Source: Roseobacter sp. MH60115 (GTDB lineage: Bacteria > Pseudomonadota > Alphaproteobacteria > Rhodobacterales > Rhodobacteraceae). Taken from it: a stretch of DNA of 64,000 bases. Below are positions 1 to 7,452 of this stretch, in pieces. The notes beneath the pieces are model-generated. The model was given only the letters and a program-made list of their open reading frames with translations, was not told the origin of the DNA and ran no database searches. How positions within the stretch are numbered: the first letter of the stretch is position 1; each line of letters starts with the position of its first letter. The stretch spans positions 310,001 to 374,000 of the forward strand of contig NZ_JADOBQ010000002.1 of assembly GCF_015644665.1 (NCBI RefSeq). The letters are read 5' to 3'. A program made the position numbers and the translations under genes.

Positions 1-543
1 CAGGGGTACGGGCTTGTCGAGACCGAAGGGTTTGTGCCGCAATTGCAGAGCTGGCTGGAGGCAGAAGGTACTGATGTACAGCTGATCAATGCAGGTGTGT
101 CCGGCGACACAACTGCCGGGGGGCTGAGCCGGGCCGCCTGGACGCTTACCCCGGAGGTGGATGCGATGATCGTCGCATTGGGCGGCAACGATCTTTTGCG
201 GGGGATTGATCCCGACGTCAGCCGTGCCAATCTTGAGGGTATTCTTCAGGCCGCCGCCGCCGCGGAGGTCGAGGTGTTGCTGGTCGGCATGCAGGCGCCC
301 GGCAACTACGGTCCGGCGTACAAGCAGGCTTTTGACGCGATGTATCCTGAGTTGTCCGAGACGTACGGCACGCTCTTTGCCCCCAGCTTTTTTGAGGGGC
401 TGCGCATCGAGGAGGGCGATCCGGCGTCGGTCCGTGCCTTCATGCAGCCCGATGGCATTCATCCCAATGCCGACGGCGTGGTCCAGATCGTGGAGGCGCT
501 CGGGCCCTATGCATTGGATTTGATCGCCCGCGTGGAGAAGTGA
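1..543 (+). CDS. Arylesterase / lysophospholipase, SGNH (TesA-like), 5' truncated
   Basis: The reading frame is open from the first base of the window, so the start and the catalytic GDSL block lie outside; 180 codons are visible. SGNH-hydrolase blocks are present: GVSGDTTAGG around visible residue 32 (block II Gly), GGND around 61-64 (block III Asn) and DGIHP around 151-155, holding the Asp-x-x-His of the triad. The family cleaves esters or thioesters and is usually periplasmic. In many alphaproteobacteria this gene is divergent from an ABC transporter of the YbbA type, which cannot be checked here. The stop is followed two bases later by the next start, so the two genes are probably co-transcribed. 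The family call is firm; substrate is unknown. Confidence 0.88.
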   Translation, partial: QGYGLVETEGFVPQLQSWLEAEGTDVQLINAGVSGDTTAGGLSRAAWTLTPEVDAMIVALGGNDLLRGIDPDVSRANLEGILQAAAAAEVEVLLVGMQAPGNYGPAYKQAFDAMYPELSETYGTLFAPSFFEGLRIEEGDPASVRAFMQPDGIHPNADGVVQIVEALGPYALDLIARVEK

Positions 544-544
544 C

Positions 545-1162
545 ATGCCGGGACGGTTTTTTCTGACCTCGCCCATGACGGACCTTGCCGCTGCCCTGAA
601 GCAGGATGCGGCACAGGTTGCGGATGAGCCTGCGCGCCGGAATATCGCCCCCGGGCAGGAGATCGTTGTGCTGACCGATGCCGGGCTGTCGCGGATGCGG
701 TGGGGCATCATTCCCATCGGGCGGGTCAATGCGCGGGGCCGCCCGGTGATGGAAACCATCGTGAACGCGCGCAGCGAGACGGTCTTTGATAAATCCGCTT
801 TCACCGGGACCGGGCGGGCTGTTGTGCCCCTGAACGGCTGGTACGAATGGACGGGAGAGAAGCGGCGCAAGACACCGTGGCGGATCACGCCACGTTCCGG
901 AGGGTTTCTGTATTTCGCCGCAATCACGGATCGGTGGCAGGGGCCCGGCGGCATAGAGGTGGATCAGGTTGCGACGCTCACCTGTGCGCCCTCTGCCGAC
1001 GTGATCGACGTGCACCACCGGATGGGTGTGATCCTTGATCCTGAAGACATCGATCTGTGGCTTGGCGGCCCGCAAGAGCAGGTCGCACCATTGCTGCGCC
1101 CCTGGCCCGACGGACGATTACAGGTCGAGAAGGCAGAAGACGTAAATTGGGACGCCCCCTGA
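545..1162 (+). CDS. SOS response-associated peptidase (SRAP) family protein with Pro at position 2
   Basis: A 205-residue SRAP (YedK/HMCES) domain protein. The family shields abasic sites in single-stranded DNA by a thiazolidine link through Cys2, which becomes the N terminus after Met removal. Here the start reads MPGRFF instead of the usual MCGRF, so the cross-linking cysteine is Pro. The other active-site blocks are kept: NARSET with Asn74, GWYEW with Glu101, and the VHHRM block with His157. No in-frame alternative start giving an N-terminal Cys is visible. It follows the esterase gene with a one-base gap. Either this is a non-cross-linking paralogue with another activity or a DNA-binding remnant. 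Family assignment is strong, biochemical role is open. Confidence 0.85.
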   Translation: MPGRFFLTSPMTDLAAALKQDAAQVADEPARRNIAPGQEIVVLTDAGLSRMRWGIIPIGRVNARGRPVMETIVNARSETVFDKSAFTGTGRAVVPLNGWYEWTGEKRRKTPWRITPRSGGFLYFAAITDRWQGPGGIEVDQVATLTCAPSADVIDVHHRMGVILDPEDIDLWLGGPQEQVAPLLRPWPDGRLQVEKAEDVNWDAP

Positions 1163-1170
1163 GAATACAA

Positions 1171-1194
1171 AAACGGGCACCGCGGCGCCCGTTT
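1171..1194. terminator. Bidirectional intrinsic terminator
   Basis: An 8-bp stem (AAACGGGC / GCCCGTTT) with an 8-nt loop lies between the convergent SRAP and cold-shock genes. The A and T ends of the arms allow it to act in both directions. Confidence 0.6.
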
Positions 1195-1217
1195 GCAAAT
1201 CGTGTAAATGCCTGAAA

Positions 1218-1424
1218 TCAGGCCAGTGCGAGGTTGCCCGCGCTTTCGCGGCCGTCACGGCCCGCTTCCACGTCGAAGGTAACTTTCTGGTTGTCTGCCA
1301 GACCTGTGAGGCCTGCGCGTTCAACAGCAGAAATATGCACAAAGATGTCTTTGCCGCCGCCATCGGGGGCGATAAAGCCGTAGCCTTTTGTGGTGTTAAA
1401 CCATTTCACGGTGCCAGTGGCCAT
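1218..1424 (-). CDS. Cold-shock domain protein (copy 1)
   Basis: A 68-residue single cold-shock domain protein. Both RNA-binding motifs are visible: KGYGFI (RNP1, residues about 13-18) and DIFVHIS (RNP2, about 27-33). Such proteins bind single-stranded RNA or DNA and melt mRNA structure. It differs from the second copy at 13215-13421 at only six residues, and the two genes are in the same orientation about 12 kb apart, flanking the pyrimidine block. It is convergent with the SRAP gene and shares the terminator at 1171-1194. It could be a cold-, growth-phase- or stress-induced paralogue; sequence alone does not tell which. Confidence 0.95.
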   Translation of the reverse strand: MATGTVKWFNTTKGYGFIAPDGGGKDIFVHISAVERAGLTGLADNQKVTFDVEAGRDGRESAGNLALA

Positions 1425-1677
1425 TCCCCGTGTCTCCTGTCTTGTGCTGCCCGCGGAATGCGGCAGCTTGGCTCGGTCGAAAGCAGATCGAATGACTGGC
1501 CGGAAGGAGCAGTGGTCGATAGTTTGTCGCGTCGCGATTTTGATATTGGGGGTGGTCAGCGCAAAAGCAAGTTAAATTCCGATGACAGCGCTTACGTGCG
1601 GGAGGTCGGCGAATTCCCGCCAGCCGTGTATTGCGTAATTTTTCAGCAGCGTTGTGGCTGATTGCAGAGAAACAAAT
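1425..1677. other. Intergenic region between divergent csp and preT
   Basis: No convincing gene is seen. The segment must hold the promoter and 5' leader of the cold-shock gene on the minus strand and the promoter of preT on the plus strand. The right end becomes AT-rich just before the operator candidate at 1678-1693. Confidence 0.6.
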
Positions 1678-1693
1678 TTTACCAGTTGATAAA
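1678..1693. promoter_or_regulatory. Candidate RutR operator upstream of preT
   Basis: TTTACCAGTTGATAAA is an imperfect palindrome (arms TTTACCA and TGATAAA, 2-bp centre). It resembles the E. coli RutR consensus TTGACCAnnTGGTCAA and, with one arm mismatch, the palindrome at 5737-5752 beside rutR. It sits 55 bp before the preT start, where a repressor would block transcription. Confidence 0.55.
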
Positions 1694-1748
1694 AAAATGA
1701 TTCCGTGACAGCTTTTTTGAATTGAACAAGCCAGAATGGGGAAAATCC

Positions 1749-3080
1749 ATGTCCAGCGACGCATTCACACCAGGTATCCTACCGGCTCGTCTGGAGGCCG
1801 AGGCTTATGTGGATCACTTTTCGGATTTACACCCACGGCTGGATGCGCATGAGGCGCTGGTGGCGGCGGATCGCTGCTATTTTTGTCATGACGCGCCCTG
1901 TATCACCGCCTGTCCGACCGACATCGATATTCCGCTGTTCATCCGGCAAATCGCGACGGGCACGCCGGATGCCGCTGCGAAAACCATCCTGAGCCAGAAC
2001 ATCATGGGCGGTATGTGTGCCCGTGTCTGTCCGACGGAACAGCTATGTGAAGAGGCCTGTGTCCGCGAATTGGCGGAGGGGAAGCCGGTCCTGATCGGGC
2101 AGCTTCAGCGCTATGCGACGGACCACTTGCAGGAACAGGGCATCCATCCTTTCTCCCGAGCTGCGGCGACCGGTAAAACGGTTGCCGTGGTGGGGGCGGG
2201 GCCTGCGGGGCTCAGCTGCGCGCACCGTTTGGCGATGCTGGGCCATGACGTCGTGGTCTATGACGCCCGGCCCAAGGCAGGCGGGCTCAACGAATACGGG
2301 ATTGCGACCTATAAAACGGTCGAGGGCTTTGCACAGGCCGAGGTGGATTGGCTGTTGCAGATCGGCGGGATCCGCATCGAATTCGGCAAGGCATTGGGCC
2401 GCGAAGAGACGCTCGAGAGCTTGCGCGCGGGGCATGACGCCGTCTTTCTCGGCATGGGTCTGGGCGGCGTGAATGCGTTGGAGGCCGAGGGGTCGGACAA
2501 GGAAGGCGTGCTGGACGCGGTGGATTTCATCGCCAACCTGCGGCAGGCTGATGATCTGGCACAGGTGCCTGTGGGCCGCGATGTGGTGGTGATCGGCGGG
2601 GGCATGACGGCCATTGATGCCGCCGTTCACGCCAAGCTGCTGGGTGCGCTGAATGTGACGCTGGTATATCGCCGGGGCCGTGATCGGATGAATGCGAGCG
2701 TCTTTGAGCAGGATCTGGCCACAAGCAAAGGCGTCCGGATTGTGACACATGCGGTGCCGCGCGCGGCTATTGGCAACGGCGCGGTGCGCGAGATTGAATT
2801 CGACTATGTCGATGAGGCGATGGCGCCGACCGGTCAGACCTTGAGGCTGGCGGCGGATCAGGTGTTCCGCGCAATCGGTCAGTCGCTGGTGGGAGAGGGC
2901 TTGCCAGCATTGGAAGGCCGCAAGATCAAGGTTGATGACGCGGGCCGGACATCGTTGCAAGGTGTCTGGGCCGGTGGTGACTGCGCCGCAGGGGGTGACG
3001 ATCTCACGGTAACGGCCGTGGCCGAAGGGCGCGATGCGGCAATGGATATTCACGAGGCACTGACAGGGGCCGCGGCGTAA
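1749..3080 (+). CDS. preT: NAD-dependent dihydropyrimidine dehydrogenase, PreT subunit
   Basis: This is the electron-input subunit of bacterial dihydropyrimidine dehydrogenase, which reduces uracil and thymine to dihydro forms with NADH, the first reductive catabolic step. The 443-residue protein has the GltD-like layout: an N-terminal Fe-S domain with Cys43/46/51/55 and Cys90/94/100/104, an FAD fold with GAGPAG at 149-154, a second dinucleotide motif VIGGGMTAID near 280, and a C-terminal GGDCA FAD block. I chose ATG at 1749 because a GGGG-type ribosome site precedes it; a TTG 27 bases upstream would add nine non-conserved residues. preA follows after 24 bases, surely one operon. A RutR-like site lies upstream. 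Confidence 0.92.
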   Translation: MSSDAFTPGILPARLEAEAYVDHFSDLHPRLDAHEALVAADRCYFCHDAPCITACPTDIDIPLFIRQIATGTPDAAAKTILSQNIMGGMCARVCPTEQLCEEACVRELAEGKPVLIGQLQRYATDHLQEQGIHPFSRAAATGKTVAVVGAGPAGLSCAHRLAMLGHDVVVYDARPKAGGLNEYGIATYKTVEGFAQAEVDWLLQIGGIRIEFGKALGREETLESLRAGHDAVFLGMGLGGVNALEAEGSDKEGVLDAVDFIANLRQADDLAQVPVGRDVVVIGGGMTAIDAAVHAKLLGALNVTLVYRRGRDRMNASVFEQDLATSKGVRIVTHAVPRAAIGNGAVREIEFDYVDEAMAPTGQTLRLAADQVFRAIGQSLVGEGLPALEGRKIKVDDAGRTSLQGVWAGGDCAAGGDDLTVTAVAEGRDAAMDIHEALTGAAA

Positions 3081-3104
3081 CGCCCGCCCGACGGAGGAAC
3101 CGAT

Positions 3105-4406
3105 ATGGCTGATTTGACAAGTGACTTCGTGGGCATCAAGAGCCCGAACCCGTTCTGGCTGGCCTCTGCGCCGCCGACAGACAAGGAATACAACGTCCGC
3201 CGCGCCTTTGAGGCGGGCTGGGGCGGTGTGGTCTGGAAAACACTGGGCCTTGATCCGCATGTGGTGAATGTGAACGGGCCCCGCTATGGCGCGATCTACG
3301 GCGCCGACCGGCGGCTGTTGGGATTGAACAACATCGAGTTGATCACAGATCGACCGCTGCAGACCAACCTTGACGAGATCAAGGTTGTGAAGCGCGACTA
3401 TCCGGATCGGGCGATGATCGTCTCGCTCATGGTGCCCTGTGAGGAAGAGCCGTGGAAGTTCATTTTGCCCCTGGTCGAGGACACCGGCGCAGATGGGGTG
3501 GAGCTGAACTTCGGCTGTCCGCATGGGATGTCAGAACGGGGCATGGGCTCCGCCGTGGGGCAGGTGCCTGAGTACATCGAAATGGTGACGCGCTGGGTGA
3601 AGGCCAACACGCGTATGCCGGTGATCGTAAAGCTGACGCCGAATATCACCGATATCCGCAAGCCCGCCGAGGCGGCCATGAAAGGCGGGGCGGATGCGGT
3701 CTCGCTGATCAATACGATCAACTCGATCACCTCCGTGGATTTGGATCTCTTTGCGCCGGAGCCGACGATCGACGGTAAGGGGGCCCATGGCGGCTATTGC
3801 GGGCCAGCGGTCAAGCCGATTGCATTGAATATGGTGGCAGAGATCGCGCGGGACCCGAGCCTGGGGCAGATCCCGATTTCCGGGATCGGCGGCATCACAA
3901 CCTGGCGTGATGCGGCGGAATTCATGGCGTTGGGAGCGGGCAACGTTCAGGTCTGCACGGCAGCGATGACCTATGGGTTCAAGATCGTGCAGGAGATGAT
4001 CAGCGGTCTGTCGGATTACATGGACAGCAAGGGGCTGACCTCGGTGGACCAGATTGTCGGTCGCGCGGTGCGGAATGTGACCGACTGGCAGCATTTGAAC
4101 CTGAACTACGTGGCCAAGGCGAAGATCGATCAGGATCTGTGTATCTCTTGCGGGCGCTGCTTTGCCGCCTGCGAAGACACCTCACATCAGGCGATTGCCA
4201 TGTCGGAGGACCGCACATTTACTGTGATCGACGAGGAATGCGTGGCCTGCAATCTCTGCGTCAACGTATGCCCGGTCGAGGATTGCATCACGATGGAGGC
4301 GATGGCACCGGGCCTTGTCGATCCGCGCACAGGCAAGGTGGTGGAGCCGGACTATGCCAACTGGACAACCCATCCGAACAATCCGGCGGCCAAGGCCGCC
4401 GAGTAG
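3105..4406 (+). CDS. preA: NAD-dependent dihydropyrimidine dehydrogenase, PreA subunit
   Basis: The catalytic subunit partnering PreT: an FMN TIM barrel of the dihydroorotate dehydrogenase type (residues about 1-320) followed by a ferredoxin domain with two 4Fe-4S motifs (CISCGRC and CVACNLCVNVC). The active-site loop NFGCPHGMSERGMG carries the expected catalytic Cys138. Length, 433 residues, is normal for bacterial PreA. An AGGA ribosome site stands before the ATG. The gene ends three bases before a convergent hypothetical gene. Together with the hydrolase and dihydropyrimidinase genes downstream it gives the full three-step path from uracil to beta-alanine. Confidence 0.94.
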   Translation: MADLTSDFVGIKSPNPFWLASAPPTDKEYNVRRAFEAGWGGVVWKTLGLDPHVVNVNGPRYGAIYGADRRLLGLNNIELITDRPLQTNLDEIKVVKRDYPDRAMIVSLMVPCEEEPWKFILPLVEDTGADGVELNFGCPHGMSERGMGSAVGQVPEYIEMVTRWVKANTRMPVIVKLTPNITDIRKPAEAAMKGGADAVSLINTINSITSVDLDLFAPEPTIDGKGAHGGYCGPAVKPIALNMVAEIARDPSLGQIPISGIGGITTWRDAAEFMALGAGNVQVCTAAMTYGFKIVQEMISGLSDYMDSKGLTSVDQIVGRAVRNVTDWQHLNLNYVAKAKIDQDLCISCGRCFAACEDTSHQAIAMSEDRTFTVIDEECVACNLCVNVCPVEDCITMEAMAPGLVDPRTGKVVEPDYANWTTHPNNPAAKAAE

Positions 4407-4409
4407 ACC

Positions 4410-4883
4410 CTAATTGTCACCGCGATCCAGGATCGGGGCGGTTGGCAGCGGGTTGGGCAATTCGTACTCCGGTTCAGCGGCTTCGGCCGCCGCGCGCGCG
4501 GCAGCAGCTGCTTTCTCTGCAGTACGCTCGGCGTCGCGGGCCTCCTGAAGGGCCTTGGATTCGGCGCGCAACTTCGCTTGCTGCACAAGGAACTCATTTT
4601 CGGCCGGTTTGTCCGCTTGCGCATCGATCACGGATTTCGGCGTTGCCTCAACCGGCAGCATTGCCACCTGTCCCCGTTTCAGCAAACTGGCGAGGTGAGC
4701 GCCGCCTGTTCCGGTCCCATTCCCGGCCCCCTGTCCGGAATGATCTGATGCCATGTTGGCGCCGTTGCCGGATGCGGATTTCGCGGGCGGCTGGCCCGCC
4801 TGAACGCCTGCAACCTGTGCGTCATTTTGTGCAGGGGCCACCGGCTGTGGCGCATATGGGGCATTAAAGGATATCGCACTCAT
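4410..4883 (-). CDS. Hypothetical Ala-rich protein with coiled-coil segment
   Basis: A 157-residue protein I do not recognise. It starts with a low-complexity Gln/Pro/Gly/Asn region (residues 1-70), followed by a charged Ala/Glu/Arg helix likely to be a coiled coil (about 100-140, AEKAAAAARAAAEAAE) and a short Pro-rich tail. No signal peptide or membrane segment is seen. ATG at 4883 was chosen because GGAG stands six bases ahead; an upstream TTG overlaps that site. It is convergent with preA with only three bases between stops. Its composition is like the flagellar or rod-export type small proteins of the group, but no function can be assigned. Confidence 0.7.
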   Translation of the reverse strand: MSAISFNAPYAPQPVAPAQNDAQVAGVQAGQPPAKSASGNGANMASDHSGQGAGNGTGTGGAHLASLLKRGQVAMLPVEATPKSVIDAQADKPAENEFLVQQAKLRAESKALQEARDAERTAEKAAAAARAAAEAAEPEYELPNPLPTAPILDRGDN

Positions 4884-4999
4884 ACTTCGCTCCAATCTTG
4901 TTCACAGTCTGAAGCCGCCACCCACAAACCATTAAAACAATATGAACACTAATCGGGTATTAATGAGCAGGGAAATTTTGCAGAACGGTTATCAAAGCC

Positions 5000-5617
5000 T
5001 TAAGGGCTCAGGAGCTTGGTAAACATCGTCGCGAGGTACTTGGCGGCCCCGCCGTGGCACTCGGGATCATCGCGGAGCAGCACCTGCACCTGTGCATCGA
5101 AATCGGCATAATGCTGGGTGGTGGCCCAGATCGAAAAGATCAGATGCCGCGGGTCGACGGTCGCCAGGGCGCCTTTGTCCATCCAAGCCCCTATCACCGC
5201 GCATTTTTCATCAAAGAGCGGTTGCAGATCGGCGACCAGATGCGGCGCCATGCGCGGTGCGCCTTGCAGGATCTCACCGGCAAACAGGCGACTTTCGCGG
5301 GGCAGATCCCGCGCCATGTCGAGCTTGCGCTGCACGTAGCCTAGGATCTCCTGCAGGGGGTCGCCGTCCGGGTCAAGTGTTACCAGAGGGTCCAGCCAGG
5401 TCTCCATGAGCTGGTTGAGGAGCGTAACGTGGATCTCTTCCTTGCCATCGAAATAGTAAAGAATATTCGGCTTGCTGAGCCCTGCGGCCACGGCAATCTG
5501 ATCAAGGGTCGCCCCGCGGTAGCCGTGTTTGGAAAAAACATCGAGGGCGGCATCGAGAATGAGCCTGCGGTTGCGTTGCTGAATGCGGCTGGGCTTTTTA
5601 TCGGCGCCGTCAGGCAC
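5000..5617 (-). CDS. rutR: RutR, TetR-family pyrimidine-responsive regulator
   Basis: A 205-residue TetR-family protein with the helix-turn-helix at about residues 36-58 (ATLDQIAVAAGLSKPNILYYF) and a RutR-type ligand domain (ESRLFAGEILQGAP and a C-terminal HLIFSIWATTQHYADF segment). RutR represses pyrimidine catabolism genes until uracil or thymine binds. The gene is divergent from the Zn-dependent amidohydrolase gene, and a palindrome of RutR type lies between them at 5737-5752. A related near-palindrome precedes preT. It most likely controls both wings of the cluster and possibly itself. Start ATG at 5617 preceded by GGGAG. Confidence 0.88.
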   Translation of the reverse strand: MPDGADKKPSRIQQRNRRLILDAALDVFSKHGYRGATLDQIAVAAGLSKPNILYYFDGKEEIHVTLLNQLMETWLDPLVTLDPDGDPLQEILGYVQRKLDMARDLPRESRLFAGEILQGAPRMAPHLVADLQPLFDEKCAVIGAWMDKGALATVDPRHLIFSIWATTQHYADFDAQVQVLLRDDPECHGGAAKYLATMFTKLLSP

Positions 5618-5736
5618 GGGCGTCTCCCTCCAATGGGCTGCTGCAAAATCGGGCAGTGTAAAAGATGTTCACAGGCTCACATGAGAAAGGCGTGAAAGGA
5701 AGTCTTGACTTGACCCACCCTAATCGCAATCGTGTC

Positions 5737-5752
5737 TTTACCAAATGGTAAA
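5737..5752. promoter_or_regulatory. Candidate RutR operator
   Basis: TTTACCAAATGGTAAA has perfect 7-bp arms around a 2-bp centre, the geometry of the RutR site TTGACCAnnTGGTCAA. It lies in the rutR/amidohydrolase divergent gap, 47 bp before the amidohydrolase start. Half-sites TTGACC (5710-5715) and TGGTCAA (5763-5769) flank it. Confidence 0.65.
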
Positions 5753-5798
5753 AATTGCCCTTGGTCAAAAATGAGCACCGCCAGGAAGGACCCCAGCC

Positions 5799-7049
5799 AT
5801 GCCCGCGCCCGGACAGAACCTGAAGATCAACCCGGATCGGCTCTGGGACAGCCTGATGGAGATGGCCAAGATCGGCCCCGGCGTGGCAGGCGGCAACAAT
5901 CGGCAGACGCTGACAGACGAAGATGGCGCGGGTCGCGCGCTGTTCCAAAGCTGGTGCGCGGCGGCGGGCTGCGAGATGGGGCTCGACCAGATGGGCAACA
6001 TGTTCGCGCGCCGCGAGGGCACGGACCCCGATGCCTTGCCGGTCTATGTGGGCAGCCACCTCGACACACAGCCCACGGGCGGCAAATACGACGGGGTGCT
6101 GGGTGTGCTTGGCGGCCTTGAGATCATCCGCACGCTGAATGATCTGAATGTGAAAACCAAACATCCGATTGTGGTCACGAATTTCACCAATGAAGAAGGC
6201 ACGCGCTATGCGCCTGCGATGCTGTCGTCGGGTGTGTTTGCAGGCATCCACACACAGGATTGGGCGTATGCGCGGGTGGATGCCGAGGGCAAGACATTCG
6301 GTGATGAGTTGAAACGGATCGGTTGGCGTGGCGATGAAGAAGTCGGCGCCCGCAAGATGCACGCGTTTTTCGAATTACATATCGAACAGGGGCCCATTCT
6401 TGAGGCCGAAGAGAAAGACATCGGCGTCGTCACCCACGGGCAGGGGCTGTCGTGGACGGAAGTGACGATCACCGGCAAGGACAGTCACACCGGCTCGACC
6501 CCCATGCCGATGCGCAAGAATGCCGGCCTCGGCATGGCGCGGGTGCTGGAGAAGGTCGACGAGATTGCCTGGAGCCACAAACCCCATGCGGTGGGCGCTG
6601 CAGGGCATATCGATGTCTATCCCAACTCACGCAACGTGATCCCGGGCAAGGTGGTTTTCACGGTTGATTTTCGGTCGCCCGATCTGAGCGTGATCGAGGA
6701 TATGGAGGCAAGGTTGCGCGTCGAGGGTCAGAAGATCGCCGACGAGATGGGGCTGGAGATTGCCTTTGAGAAGGTGGGCGGGTTTGACCCGGTGGCCTTT
6801 GACGAGGGCTGTGTGACGGCTGTAAGATCTGCCGCTGAGCGGTTGGGGTATTCCCACATGAACCTGATTTCCGGCGCGGGACACGACGCCTGCTGGATCA
6901 ACCGGGTGGCACCGACGGCCATGGTGATGTGCCCCTGCGTGGACGGGTTGAGCCACAATGAGGCGGAAGAGATCTCCAAGGACTGGGCCATGGCCGGAAC
7001 CGACGTTCTGTTGCATGCCGTGGTGGAAACTGCGGAGATCGTTGGGTGA
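5799..7049 (+). CDS. Zn-dependent amidohydrolase, beta-ureidopropionase / N-carbamoyl amino acid hydrolase family (PydC role)
   Basis: A 416-residue M20-type hydantoinase/carbamoylase family enzyme. Metal ligands are visible: His88 in GSHLDTQPTGGKYDG with Asp98, Glu132-Glu133 in NEEGTRY, His194 in ELHIEQGP, and the late GAGHDA histidine. Family members hydrolyse N-carbamoyl-beta-alanine or N-carbamoyl amino acids; linkage to preTA and the dihydropyrimidinase gene points to the last step, N-carbamoyl-beta-alanine to beta-alanine, CO2 and ammonia. The stop overlaps the next start by four bases. The gene has a RutR-like site 47 bp upstream. Allantoate amidohydrolase is an alternative member of the same family, but no purine genes are nearby. 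Confidence 0.87.
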   Translation: MPAPGQNLKINPDRLWDSLMEMAKIGPGVAGGNNRQTLTDEDGAGRALFQSWCAAAGCEMGLDQMGNMFARREGTDPDALPVYVGSHLDTQPTGGKYDGVLGVLGGLEIIRTLNDLNVKTKHPIVVTNFTNEEGTRYAPAMLSSGVFAGIHTQDWAYARVDAEGKTFGDELKRIGWRGDEEVGARKMHAFFELHIEQGPILEAEEKDIGVVTHGQGLSWTEVTITGKDSHTGSTPMPMRKNAGLGMARVLEKVDEIAWSHKPHAVGAAGHIDVYPNSRNVIPGKVVFTVDFRSPDLSVIEDMEARLRVEGQKIADEMGLEIAFEKVGGFDPVAFDEGCVTAVRSAAERLGYSHMNLISGAGHDACWINRVAPTAMVMCPCVDGLSHNEAEEISKDWAMAGTDVLLHAVVETAEIVG

Positions 7050-7369
7050 TTTCGCCCGATCTGACAATAGCAGAGCGGGTTTCGGCGCTGGTGGATGCAG
7101 AGATCGATAACGCTTTGGCAGGCGCCGGTGTCATATTGCAAAGGACGGCGGAGGCGATGCGCGGAGCTTTGTGCGCGCCGCGCAAGGTGAGGGTGAATTT
7201 CTCTGGCGGACTGACCCAGGAGTGTTGGAGCGTGACGCGGGGCGACGGGGACTACCGGGTGATGTATATGCCGGTCGCGGGATATTTCTCGCTTTGTGTG
7301 GAGAGTGATTTCGGGCCACTGGACATCGGCGTGCACGGGTCCGCGTTGGGGTGTTTCGGGTCGGTTTGA
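7046..7369 (+). CDS. Hypothetical protein coupled to the pyrimidine genes
   Basis: A 107-residue soluble protein starting with GTG that overlaps the preceding stop by four bases, so translation is probably coupled to the amidohydrolase. I recognise no domain. The middle holds a Cys/Trp stretch (TQECWSVTRGDGDYRVMYMP) and the C-terminus is Gly-rich and hydrophobic (GVHGSALGCFGSV). No signal peptide or membrane helix is obvious. Position inside the catabolic operon between the third-step and second-step enzymes suggests an accessory role, for example chaperoning or regulation, but this is only context. A repeat-like segment follows its stop. Confidence 0.7.
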   Translation: MISPDLTIAERVSALVDAEIDNALAGAGVILQRTAEAMRGALCAPRKVRVNFSGGLTQECWSVTRGDGDYRVMYMPVAGYFSLCVESDFGPLDIGVHGSALGCFGSV

Positions 7370-7422
7370 AAAGGGCGTTGCCCTCGGCCTTTGGCCTCAC
7401 CCGTGATATTTAAGGCCAGAAG
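7370..7422 (+). repeat. Short intergenic hairpin element
   Basis: Two small hairpins, AGGGC-GTT-GCCCT (7372-7384) and GGCC-TTT-GGCC (7386-7396), are followed by GATATTTAAGGCCAGAAGAA. From memory, similar tails follow many genes in Rhodobacteraceae genomes; this is the only copy I see here, so the repeat status is an inference. Confidence 0.35.
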
Positions 7423-7452
7423 AAACGTGGCCAGTGAGATGGGAGAGATGAC

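Noticed and set aside
2043-3524. A 493-codon minus-strand frame opposite preT and preA
   Set aside because: Composition-driven shadow; the sense genes are unambiguous.
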